Origin: a virus
Length of the DNA stretch: 28,207 nucleotides
IMG/VR virus record: IMGVR_UViG_3300044612_001750
Coordinates: 1 to 28,207 of that record
Strand: one strand, 5' to 3'
The notes under the pieces were generated by a model that saw only the letters and a program-made list of their open reading frames with translations, ran no database searches and had not been told where the DNA came from. This document shows, piece after piece, positions 12,887 to 20,733 of this stretch (position 1 is the first letter of the stretch; the number at the start of each line of letters is the position of its first letter). The position numbers and the translations under genes are program-made.

Positions 12887-14932
12887 ATGGAAACGAGCCA
12901 ACTGACGGAACGCCGAATTGCCGATGCACCTGCCGCCCGCACCCTGTGGCGGAAGCTGCGTTCCGACTCCGAACCCCGCCGCGAGAAGTGGTCGCAGGTT
13001 CAGAACCAGATCGACGGCGCCCCGCCGATGTCGACCGCCGCCCTCGTCGAGAGCGGTCAGGGCTGGCGTTGCAATGTGAATTTCCGCGACGCTTCGAGTA
13101 CGCTTGAGCAGGTGCTCGTCAGCTACTGGCGGCTGTTGCACGACACGACGAACCTCGCCGCGGTTTCGGTGCTCACCCAGGGCGACCCGAACTCCGAGCG
13201 GTGGGAGCAGATCTTCCAGACCAACTTCAATCGGTTCAACGATGACTGGGGCGCGGACTACGTCCGGAACTACCTCCTCTTTTCGCTGAACCACGTCAGC
13301 TTCGGCGTGGGCATCGCGTTTTGGAACGACAAGTTCTCCCCGCGGTGGGAAGCGGTCCGCCTCGGCGAGATCGAGGTTCCCGCCCGCGCGAAGGCGAGCG
13401 TCGAGAAGCTGCCCGTCGCCGGCATCCGCCAGGAGATGGAGTTCGAGTCGCTGTGGGAACTCGTACGCACGCCCGAGAAACGGACGGCGTCGGCCGCCAT
13501 CGGCTGGAACGTGCCGGAGCTGCAGAAGCTGCTCGCGAACGAACTGCTGAAGCGTGAGGGCGACAAGAGCGCAGTGCTCGGGGAGGCTGACCTCCTGGAG
13601 TTGCAGCGCACGATGCACAACAACTCTCTCGGCGCGACCGCCGGCCACAACCCGGTCTCGCTGGTTCACCTCCTGGTCAAAGAGCACGACGGCAAGATCT
13701 CTCGCTGCGTCTTCGCGGAGTCGGACGACGACAACAACGCTTTCATGTTCGACGATTCGAAGGTCGAGCGTCCGACGTCGATGAATCACGTCCTCGGCGC
13801 TGTGTTCTTCGACGCTGGCAACGGTGACTGGTGGGGCGCGAAGGGTTTCGGCGTAAAGAACTACCAGCTCGCCCAGGTGACCAACCGGCTGAAGTCTCGC
13901 GCGGTCGACCGCACGCTGCTCGACGGTCTGAACTTCCGCGACTTGTCCGAGGGTGGGCGAGAGACCGTCCCAATCGTGAGCATGGGGCCGTTCAACTTCC
14001 TGCCCCGAGACATCGAGCAGGTGCAGAGCTACCCGACCGGCCGCAGCATCCTGGAGACGATTGAAATGCTGGAATCCCAGAGCGCGTACAACAACGCGCG
14101 GTACCGGGACCAGGGTCGGCAGATCGCGCAGACCGACACGGCGACGCAGGCGAACATCCTCGCCAACATGCAGAGTCAGGTCGACGTCGCCAACGCGACG
14201 CTGTACCTGCGGCAGATCGCGCGGAATCTCTTCAACGAGCAGTTCCGCCGGCTCCGTCTACGGGGATCTCCGGACGACGACGCGAAGCATTTCAAGCAAC
14301 GCTGCCTCGACATGGGCATGCCGGAAAAGGTTTTCTTCGAGGCTGAGATCGCGATCCGCACTGGCTCGGACCCCGGCGCCGCGAACCTTCTGCTCCAGGG
14401 CGAGAAGGCTCTCCAGGGAATGCAGATGCTCCAAGAGGGAAACAAGCGGTGGTTCGCCGAGAAGTGGGTCGCCGCGAACTTCGGCGCTCAGGCGGTCAGC
14501 AAGGCTTTGCACCCGGTCGACGCGACGTCCGACATCAAGTCCGTCCGCTTCGCCACCATCGAGAATTCGGAGATGGGCCAGGGCATGCCGATGCCGGTCG
14601 ACCCGCAGGACAACCACGCCGCGCACGTCCCGCAGCACGTCCAGCCCCTGGAGGTCATCGTCCACAATTACGACGCCACCGGACGGATCGACCCGAACGC
14701 GCTCATCGCGCTCCAGTTCGGCGTCCCCCACCTGGAGGCGCACTTCGAGTACCTCAAGCAGGACAAACTGCAGGAGGCGGTCTTCAAGGAATTCTGGCCG
14801 CGGTTCACCGCCATCCGCTCGGGCGCGATGGGGATCTTCCGCACCGTCGAACGAATGCACAACGAAGTCAGCCAACAGCCGCAGCCAGGGTTCGACCCGG
14901 CCGGCGAGGTTGGCGCCGCCGTGCCTCAGTAA
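12887..14932 (+). CDS. Portal protein
   Basis: A 681-residue protein. ATG at 12887 (METSQLTERRIADAP) is preferred over an upstream GTG at 12854, which overlaps the previous gene and the -10 box. The length, helix-rich composition and position between terminase and scaffold match portal proteins of short-tailed phages. Segments include SSTLEQVLVSYWRLLHD and WGADYVRNYLLFSLNHVSF near the start. A long glutamine-rich helical stretch (QGRQIAQTDTATQANILANM) lies near residues 410-430, as in the portal crown and stem. The C-terminus is Pro/Gln-rich. Portal dodecamers form the DNA channel and nucleate the capsid. Assignment is by pattern and context, without a catalytic motif to confirm it. Confidence 0.75.
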   Translation: METSQLTERRIADAPAARTLWRKLRSDSEPRREKWSQVQNQIDGAPPMSTAALVESGQGWRCNVNFRDASSTLEQVLVSYWRLLHDTTNLAAVSVLTQGDPNSERWEQIFQTNFNRFNDDWGADYVRNYLLFSLNHVSFGVGIAFWNDKFSPRWEAVRLGEIEVPARAKASVEKLPVAGIRQEMEFESLWELVRTPEKRTASAAIGWNVPELQKLLANELLKREGDKSAVLGEADLLELQRTMHNNSLGATAGHNPVSLVHLLVKEHDGKISRCVFAESDDDNNAFMFDDSKVERPTSMNHVLGAVFFDAGNGDWWGAKGFGVKNYQLAQVTNRLKSRAVDRTLLDGLNFRDLSEGGRETVPIVSMGPFNFLPRDIEQVQSYPTGRSILETIEMLESQSAYNNARYRDQGRQIAQTDTATQANILANMQSQVDVANATLYLRQIARNLFNEQFRRLRLRGSPDDDAKHFKQRCLDMGMPEKVFFEAEIAIRTGSDPGAANLLLQGEKALQGMQMLQEGNKRWFAEKWVAANFGAQAVSKALHPVDATSDIKSVRFATIENSEMGQGMPMPVDPQDNHAAHVPQHVQPLEVIVHNYDATGRIDPNALIALQFGVPHLEAHFEYLKQDKLQEAVFKEFWPRFTAIRSGAMGIFRTVERMHNEVSQQPQPGFDPAGEVGAAVPQ

Positions 14933-14935
14933 TTT

Positions 14936-15277
14936 ATGCTGTCCCGCATCCTCCGATTCTTCCGGCCCCGTCCGCCGGAAGTCATCGTAGTGCCCCAGGC
15001 ACTACACGCACCTCTCACCGCCCGCGAACGCGTCGAGATCGACGACTGGTTTCGTCACCCGATCACCGCCAAGGTTCTCGCCCTCATGGAAGCCCGGCAC
15101 CCCGGAGTAGGGATGCCCGGCGACCTGACCCGGCCCGTGAGCCCGCACGACGCGCAGCACGCGGTCACCTACATCGCCCGCGTCCGCGGATGGGAGCTGT
15201 ACCGCAACCAGCTCCTCGCCCTCACCGCCACGCCGAAGGCCAACGCAGACATTCCCGAGTCCTACCCGAACCAGTAA
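14936..15277 (+). CDS. Unknown head-region protein
   Basis: A 113-residue protein starting MLSRILRFFRPRPPEV, three bases after the portal stop and six before the scaffold start. The N-terminus is short, hydrophobic and basic; the rest is helical (ARERVEIDDWFRHPITAKV, DAQHAVTYIARVRGWELY). No motif that I recognise. Placement between portal and scaffold suggests a small head-assembly protein. High confidence that it is a gene, low for function. Confidence 0.6.
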   Translation: MLSRILRFFRPRPPEVIVVPQALHAPLTARERVEIDDWFRHPITAKVLALMEARHPGVGMPGDLTRPVSPHDAQHAVTYIARVRGWELYRNQLLALTATPKANADIPESYPNQ

Positions 15278-15283
15278 ACCACC

Positions 15284-16525
15284 ATGCTACCCGCCGACAC
15301 CGTCACCGACACCACTGAAACCGCCGAGGGTGAGAGCCACCTCGACGCCGCCCGCGCCTTCCTCGCCGACGACACGCAGGCCCCCACCAAGCCCGCTCCC
15401 GAGGCGACCAAGCCTGAGCCGACCAAGCCTGAGCCGACCAAGCCGGCCCCGGAAAAGTTCAACCCCCTCGCCGACGTCGTGAAGCTGCCCGGCGCCAAAG
15501 ACGCCGCGAAGCCCGACGCCGCCCCGGCCGCCGACCAGACGCCCGAGGACATCGCCAAGGGTCTCGCCGAGCCCCGGGCCGACTCCAAGTCCCACGCCGG
15601 GTGGCAGGAGCTGAAGAAGCGGGCCAACGAGGAGCGGGTCGCCCGCCTCGCCGTCGAGAAGGAGCGCGACGCCCTGAAGGCCCAGGTGAGCACGCAGCCC
15701 AAGGCCGCCGTCGAAGCCACGAACGCCCGTATCCAAGAACTGGAGACGCAGGTGAAGACCTACTCCGAACGCCTCAAGGTGATCGACCTGAAGTCGCACC
15801 CGGAGTTCGAGGACAAGTACGTGAAGCCGCAGCAGGCGGCGAAGGCCAATCTCGCCAACATCGCCAAGGGCGACGAGGTCGAGGTCAACCTGGATGAGAT
15901 GCTTTCCCTCAAGGGCAAGGCGTTCAACCAGCGGGTCAGCGAGACGCTCGACTCGCTCACCCCGTACGCCCGCGTCAAATTCCAGGCCGCCCTCGACAGC
16001 TACCTCACCGCCACCCTGGGCGCCGAGGAAGCCCTGACGAAGGCCGACGAGTTCCTGAAGACGGCGAAGCAGAATGGCGGCGCCCGCACGCGCGCAGCGT
16101 TCGACGGCGTGGCTGCGAACTACCAGGGCGTTTTCGCCCCGGCCCAGGCCGACGAGAAGGCCGCCCCGGAAGCGCAGCAGGAGGTCGCCACGTACAACGA
16201 GGCCCTCGCCGGCATCAAGTCCAAGGCGGAGGCGTACGCCTTCGGCCAGCTCGACGAGGCTGGTGTCGCTGACATCGCCCACAAGGCGGCCCTCTACGAC
16301 TTCACCCTGGCCCACGGTCTCCCGCTCATCGGGAAAAAGTTCGAGACGCACATGGCGAAGCGGGAGGCGTACATCGCCGAACTCGAAGGCCAAGTGAAGT
16401 CTCTCCGAGCTGCCGGCCCCACGGTCAACAGCGGCTCCGGCGCCCCGGCACCCGTGTCGTCTGGTGAGCCGGAGTCCCACCTCGAAGCTGCCCGGAAGTT
16501 CCTGGCGAACCAGAACTCCGGCTGA
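15284..16525 (+). CDS. Capsid scaffold protein
   Basis: A 413-residue, highly charged, Ala/Glu/Lys-rich protein directly before the major capsid gene, as expected of a scaffold that fills the prohead and is removed before DNA entry. The N-terminal 65 residues are disordered with near-perfect KPEPT repeats (15-bp DNA repeats near 15410-15440). The middle is coiled coil (ELKKRANEERVARLAVEKER; NARIQELETQVKTYSERLK). Two similar short elements, ESHLDAARAFLADD near the N-terminus and ESHLEAARKFLANQ at the C-terminus, bracket the chain. A strong terminator follows. Confidence 0.75.
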   Translation: MLPADTVTDTTETAEGESHLDAARAFLADDTQAPTKPAPEATKPEPTKPEPTKPAPEKFNPLADVVKLPGAKDAAKPDAAPAADQTPEDIAKGLAEPRADSKSHAGWQELKKRANEERVARLAVEKERDALKAQVSTQPKAAVEATNARIQELETQVKTYSERLKVIDLKSHPEFEDKYVKPQQAAKANLANIAKGDEVEVNLDEMLSLKGKAFNQRVSETLDSLTPYARVKFQAALDSYLTATLGAEEALTKADEFLKTAKQNGGARTRAAFDGVAANYQGVFAPAQADEKAAPEAQQEVATYNEALAGIKSKAEAYAFGQLDEAGVADIAHKAALYDFTLAHGLPLIGKKFETHMAKREAYIAELEGQVKSLRAAGPTVNSGSGAPAPVSSGEPESHLEAARKFLANQNSG

Positions 16526-16554
16526 CCTCGTATCCAGTTCTCCAGGATACCCTG

Positions 16555-16588
16555 CGCCCCGGTCACCACGCCGGGGCGTATTCGTTTT
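16555..16588 (+). terminator. Strong intrinsic terminator between scaffold and capsid genes
   Basis: CGCCCCGG (16555-16562) and CCGGGGCG (16571-16578) form a perfect 8-bp GC stem with an 8-base loop, followed by the T-rich tail TATTCGTTTT. A smaller dyad (GTATCC 16530-16535, GGATAC 16545-16550) precedes it. It separates scaffold transcription from capsid transcription. Confidence 0.75.
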
Positions 16589-16763
16589 CCCGGTACCCCC
16601 TTGCGGACGCTTGACGGAGCGTGTATCCATGGTGTCAACACGATTCGATGCTGTACCCCGAGGGCTGGCAAACTCGGCGAGGAGTGACGCTTGAGATGGT
16701 GGGTGGCACCCGCTGGGACGCGTATTCAGCGCAGCCCTACAATAAACTCAACTCCTTTTCGTC
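16589..16763 (+). promoter_or_regulatory. Capsid gene upstream region with candidate promoters
   Basis: After the terminator the capsid gene needs its own promoter. TTGCGG (16601-16606), 17 bases and TATCCA (16624-16629) would give a leader of about 128 bases. A closer TACAAT (16739-16744) with a poor -35 would give a leader of about 13 bases. The stretch holds no supported gene; short frames through it conflict with the capsid start. There is no Shine-Dalgarno sequence before ATG 16764. Confidence 0.4.
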
Positions 16764-17975
16764 ATGGCTGACATCAACAACTACTTCCGGGGTCGGATCA
16801 ACCAGTTCCACTCCAACGTCTACGCGAAGCACACTCGCTCGAACCCGCACCGCAACCTCGTCGGCATGTCCGCGTTCGATCTGTCGGAGGGCACCGAGCC
16901 CATCGTCCGCACGCTGACCCACGAGCTGCCCACGTCGTACCCGACGAGCCTCACCGCCGTCGGCGTCTCGAACGGCACCGGCAACCCGCAGTGCGCCCCG
17001 ACCTCGACCACGATCAAGCGTGGCGAGACGCAACGCACCTTCACTCTGGCGGGCACCTCGTTCAAAACGGACGTCGTGTGTCTCTCCGACCTGAAGCGGG
17101 CCGAGAAGATGGCGCAGGCCGCCTCGGACTTCGAGCGTTCGATCAACGAGTACGTGGACGTGTGGTGGAGTGACTGGTATCGGGTGCAGAACATCAAGAT
17201 GGTCGACAACAAGGTGTCCACGGCGGCCTCCGGCGGCCTGGACATCAAGACCAACACCGAGGGCAATCACACCGATTGCGCGCTCCCGACCGCCGACCTC
17301 TCGTGGGACCACCTCACCGCCCTGTACTGGGAACTCGTGTACGCCGGCATCGCCGACGAACTCGCGGTCGGTCGTGACAGCAAGGGCCGTCCGATCCTCC
17401 CGCTCATCGCGGGCCCCGGCATCATCGCTTCGCTCTGGAAGGGCGACTCGAACGTCAAGGAGCAGGTCAAGTTCTTCGACTCCGCGAAGAACCTGCAGCT
17501 CCTCGGCTACGATGGCGCGATCAACGGCTTCCTCCCGGTGGTCGACCTCTTCCCGATCCGCTACGGCAAGATCACCACGGGCATCGAGTCGTCCGCCGAC
17601 CTCACGGAGGCGAACTTCCTGTACCCGACCGAGAACATCGACGCGACCACGGGCCGCACGCATCGCGTGCGCTCGGCGTACCGCACCGAAGCTCGCGGCG
17701 GTCTCGCTGAGTTCGAAGTTGCGACGATCCTTGGTCGCAGCGTGTGGGAAGCGAAGTTCGAGGCGGCTGACCCCTCCAACTTCAGCGGCATGAACTTCAA
17801 GCCGACGAACTACATGGGCGAGTTCCAGTGGATCGGCGGCGAGAAGAATCGCACGTTCCTCGGCGACAATGACCGCGGTAACCTCGGCTACTACCTCGCG
17901 GACATCCGCTGCGGTGCGAAGCCGATCTACCCCGAGCACGCCTTCTCCATCGTTACGAACGCCAAGCAGGCCTAA
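16764..17975 (+). CDS. Major capsid protein
   Basis: A 403-residue protein starting MADINNYFRGRINQFHSNV. The size, location after the scaffold and flanking terminators identify it as the shell subunit. It has the alternating beta-strand and long-helix pattern of HK97-fold proteins (for example RAEKMAQAASDFERSINEYV near residues 112-131 as spine-like helix, and AVGRDSKGRPILPLIAGPG). The C-terminal domain is aromatic and Gly-rich (NYMGEFQWIGGEKNRTFLG). HK97 fold is inferred, not shown. Strongly GC-biased, uniform codon use suggests high expression. Confidence 0.8.
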   Translation: MADINNYFRGRINQFHSNVYAKHTRSNPHRNLVGMSAFDLSEGTEPIVRTLTHELPTSYPTSLTAVGVSNGTGNPQCAPTSTTIKRGETQRTFTLAGTSFKTDVVCLSDLKRAEKMAQAASDFERSINEYVDVWWSDWYRVQNIKMVDNKVSTAASGGLDIKTNTEGNHTDCALPTADLSWDHLTALYWELVYAGIADELAVGRDSKGRPILPLIAGPGIIASLWKGDSNVKEQVKFFDSAKNLQLLGYDGAINGFLPVVDLFPIRYGKITTGIESSADLTEANFLYPTENIDATTGRTHRVRSAYRTEARGGLAEFEVATILGRSVWEAKFEAADPSNFSGMNFKPTNYMGEFQWIGGEKNRTFLGDNDRGNLGYYLADIRCGAKPIYPEHAFSIVTNAKQA

Positions 17976-17997
17976 GTCGCGACAGAGAATGAATCAA

Positions 17998-18038
17998 CGG
18001 GGCCGTTCCTCCAGGCAGGGGCGGCCCCGCTTTCTTTA
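17998..18038 (+). terminator. Intrinsic terminator after the capsid gene
   Basis: CGGGGCCG (17998-18005) pairs with CGGCCCCG (18022-18029), and CTTTCTTTA follows. It starts 22 bases after the capsid stop and ends 5 bases before the next ATG, so downstream genes probably depend on read-through. That would keep their transcripts below those of the capsid gene. Confidence 0.75.
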
Positions 18039-18043
18039 GCCGC

Positions 18044-18394
18044 ATGAGCACCGAACAAATCCAGCAGCTCTCCGACGATCTCTCCACGATCCGGAAGGTT
18101 GCGGACATGGCTCCACGAATGCACTCGCTGATGAAGCTGGTGATCGGCGCCATGATTGCCGCATCGATGGCCATCTCGTCCGTCGCTTTCTGGGTCAAGG
18201 TCACGACGGACCGGCTGGAGCGCGCGGAGACCAACATCACCTCCGTCGATACGCGACAGCAGCAAGCGGCGGCCGAGCTGTACGTGTGGAGGGCCAGCAA
18301 AGACGCGACCGACATCCGGCTCACGGTGGTCGTAGAAAACCAGCAGGAGATTCTGAAGGCGATGACCGCCCAGAAACTGAACCGCCCCGACTGA
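18044..18394 (+). CDS. Membrane-anchored coiled-coil protein
   Basis: A 116-residue protein starting MSTEQIQQLSDDLSTIRKV. One clear membrane segment (about residues 28-51: MKLVIGAMIAASMAISSVAFWV) follows an N-terminal helix and precedes a coiled coil (DRLERAETNITSVDTRQQQ and VVVENQQEILKAM). The layout resembles small hemolysin/holin-accessory proteins of the XhlA kind with reversed order, or a virion membrane-interacting protein. It lies immediately after the capsid terminator and 12 bases before a fibre gene. Function uncertain. Confidence 0.5.
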   Translation: MSTEQIQQLSDDLSTIRKVADMAPRMHSLMKLVIGAMIAASMAISSVAFWVKVTTDRLERAETNITSVDTRQQQAAAELYVWRASKDATDIRLTVVVENQQEILKAMTAQKLNRPD

Positions 18395-18406
18395 CCCCGA
18401 ACTACC

Positions 18407-19804
18407 ATGGCCGAGTGTGACTTTGATTCCGTCCCCCTGATTTCCAGCATCCCCGGCCCGCGTGGCGCGGCCGGTCCCGCGGGCGCACCCGGCTCGGCGT
18501 CGACCTCCGGCAAGAACGCGTACACGTACACGACCGCGCCGTTCGTGATGCCCGCCGCCCTCGCCAACGTCACGATCACCGTCGCGGACAACGCCTGGGC
18601 CGGCATCGGCCAAACGATTTTCATCGAGACCGCCGGGTACTTCCTGGTGGTGTCGAAGCCTTCCCTCGTATCGATGGTCGTGACCGCGCAGGCGGTGCCG
18701 ACGAACACCGCAGGCGGTGTGACCATCGTGACCAACAAGCTGGTCACGCCCGCGTCCATCGCGTACATCGACTCCTCGGCGATCTCCGACCTCGCGAACC
18801 GCGTGACAGTGCTTGAGACCTCGCCCGGCGGGATCCGGTCCTTTCGCAGCTCGACCACGCCCACCGCGCCGACCGGCGGGTTCCGCGTTGGCGATCTCTG
18901 GTTCCAGACCGACGGCGGCGGCGCGATCATCTCACAGTTCCGGTGGGACGGCTCCGGCTGGTTGGAGATCAGCAACGCTGACACCGCCGGCCTTGTCGCC
19001 AGTCTCGACGCCCTCATCGTCGGCGTGAACATCATCGATTCGACGGTCGACGACCTGAAGCAGGAGCACGTCCTCGTGGTCCTCGGCTCCGGCCCGACCA
19101 AACGCATCGCCGGCTATCGCGTGACCGTCCCCGGCGGCGGTGACGACGGCGACCCGACCGAGTTCGCCATCCAGGCCGACAAGCTCGTGCTGCTCGGCGC
19201 GGACGGCACCGGCAAGGATTCGCCGTTCTTCGTCTCCAGCGGGCAGACGTACATCAAGAACGCTTTCATCAAGGAACTCACGGCGCAGAACCTCGCGGTC
19301 ACTGGCAACCTGACCGGCTGGAACTTCGGCATCGCGAACCGCCTCTTCCACCCGACGTACAACACGAAGTTTTTCCGCTCGGTCGACTTCGGCACCTCGT
19401 TCGCTGACGGTCAGATCTTCGGCGCCGGCAACTGCCTCTCAGGTGCGTACGCGGGCGCCACCCCGGTCATCGCCTACGCCCCCGGTGCGGCCGGCTGGAC
19501 CTCGGGCGGCCTGACCGCATGCCCCGACAGCGACAACAAGGTCCGGGTGCAGATCCAGGGCCGGCTCATCGGCTACACGGGCGCGATCCTGATCTACGGT
19601 CAGGTCAACAGCGGCGTCCCATTCGCCCTGGCAGCCCGGTCCTCTGAGGACGGCGGCAACTCGTACATCGACGCCAGCCGAATCCTCACGGGTATCGCCC
19701 TGACGGATACGGTCAAGATCTTCGTCGCCCCCGCCGCAGGCGACGGGACCATCGTCCCGGCCACCTGCCGGTACGAGATCGATTGCACCTTCTACAACTG
19801 GTAA
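18407..19804 (+). CDS. Second collagen-containing fibre protein
   Basis: A 465-residue protein starting MAECDFDSVPLISSIPG. Residues about 17-31 are collagen-like triplets (GPRGAAGPAGAPGSAS), a common attachment or trimerisation element in head and tail fibres. The middle is beta-rich, with a short coiled stretch near residue 125 (AISDLANRVTVLE) and FRVGDLWFQTDGGG, typical of fibre repeats. The C-terminal 130 residues (AGNCLSGAYAGATPVIAYAP onward) form a compact, probably jelly-roll knob. It may bind receptor or decorate the head. Only one base separates it from the next gene's ATG. Confidence 0.65.
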   Translation: MAECDFDSVPLISSIPGPRGAAGPAGAPGSASTSGKNAYTYTTAPFVMPAALANVTITVADNAWAGIGQTIFIETAGYFLVVSKPSLVSMVVTAQAVPTNTAGGVTIVTNKLVTPASIAYIDSSAISDLANRVTVLETSPGGIRSFRSSTTPTAPTGGFRVGDLWFQTDGGGAIISQFRWDGSGWLEISNADTAGLVASLDALIVGVNIIDSTVDDLKQEHVLVVLGSGPTKRIAGYRVTVPGGGDDGDPTEFAIQADKLVLLGADGTGKDSPFFVSSGQTYIKNAFIKELTAQNLAVTGNLTGWNFGIANRLFHPTYNTKFFRSVDFGTSFADGQIFGAGNCLSGAYAGATPVIAYAPGAAGWTSGGLTACPDSDNKVRVQIQGRLIGYTGAILIYGQVNSGVPFALAARSSEDGGNSYIDASRILTGIALTDTVKIFVAPAAGDGTIVPATCRYEIDCTFYNW

Positions 19805-19805
19805 C

Positions 19806-20732
19806 ATGATCCAGCGCACCTTTGGACAAGTGAAGACCGAGCTGGCCCGTGTCGCGGGTCAGTCCGGCATGCAGGCAACCGACACCCGGCTGCGCGAGAT
19901 GACCAACCTCGCCCAGGAGCGGCTGAGTGTGCTCGGGGAGTGGCCCTACCAGTACGCCCGCGTGAAGTTCTGCCAGACCGGCGGAATCGTGTCCTTGCCT
20001 TCTGAATACGAGGCCCTCGTCCACACCGCGATCAACAGCGAGCCGGTTGAGATCCAGCCCCGCTGGTTCGAGTTCCTGGAGTTCGGCCCCGGCCCGGTGA
20101 AGAAGGACGGCTGGGCGAACCTGGGTCTCGACCTCGGTGAGTCCCCCGTCTCCAGGCAACCTGGGTACGATGGCGCCAAGGTGCGTGTCGTATCGACCGA
20201 CGGAACGGACGAATCGACCGTCAAGATTTTCGGGTACGATGTCGACGGCGTCCAGCGGACCGCGGACCTCGTGCTCCCGGACGCCACGACGACCATTGTC
20301 TGGTCGAAGATCACCCGGGTGCTGAAGCCGGTCACCGCGGGCGACGTGGTGCTCTCGTTCAAGGACGATTTCGGTGAGTACCTCGCGGCCTCGTATCGCC
20401 CTCGGGACACGTCGGCGTCGTTCCGCACGTACCACTTCACGGCGATTGCGGCCGACCAGACGAAGGTCGTCCAGGGCATCGTCCGCCGCCGCCTGCTTCC
20501 GATCCTCGACGACACCGACGAACTGTTCATCACGAACGTCGGCGCCCTCCGCCTCGGCGTGAAGGGCATCGCCCTCGAAGACAAGGGCGACCTCGCCGGC
20601 TCCGCCGTGGCCTTCCAGCTCGCGGTCCAGATTCTCCAGGAGGAGGCACGCCTCTACAAAGCCGGCCGCAGCAAGGCACCTTTGAACGTCCACCGAACCG
20701 CCGACCTGTCGGTGCGTCCGGACATCTACTAA
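19806..20732 (+). CDS. Head-tail adaptor / tail tubular-like protein
   Basis: A 308-residue protein starting MIQRTFGQVKTELARVAGQ. The N-terminal helical region with LGEWPYQYARVKF, a beta-rich middle and a C-terminal helical bundle (LRLGVKGIALEDKGDLAGSAVAFQ, QILQEEARLYK) match the layout of adaptor or tail-tubular-A-like proteins beneath the portal. The following gene looks like its usual partner. Assignment is from pattern and order; the sequence lacks an enzyme motif. Confidence 0.5.
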   Translation: MIQRTFGQVKTELARVAGQSGMQATDTRLREMTNLAQERLSVLGEWPYQYARVKFCQTGGIVSLPSEYEALVHTAINSEPVEIQPRWFEFLEFGPGPVKKDGWANLGLDLGESPVSRQPGYDGAKVRVVSTDGTDESTVKIFGYDVDGVQRTADLVLPDATTTIVWSKITRVLKPVTAGDVVLSFKDDFGEYLAASYRPRDTSASFRTYHFTAIAADQTKVVQGIVRRRLLPILDDTDELFITNVGALRLGVKGIALEDKGDLAGSAVAFQLAVQILQEEARLYKAGRSKAPLNVHRTADLSVRPDIY

Positions 20733-20733
20733 A

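Noticed and set aside
15400-15450. Possible CRISPR-like or regulatory tandem repeat
   Set aside because: The 15-bp repeats encode KPEPT units in frame within the scaffold and are explained by protein-level repetition.
15287-16630. Minus-strand open frame of 447 codons opposite the scaffold gene
   Set aside because: It is a mirror of the highly biased scaffold coding sequence and runs across the terminator, with no start context or domain.
16737-17939. Minus-strand open frame of 400 codons opposite the capsid gene
   Set aside because: It is the exact shadow of the major capsid gene, and its composition follows from that gene's codon bias.
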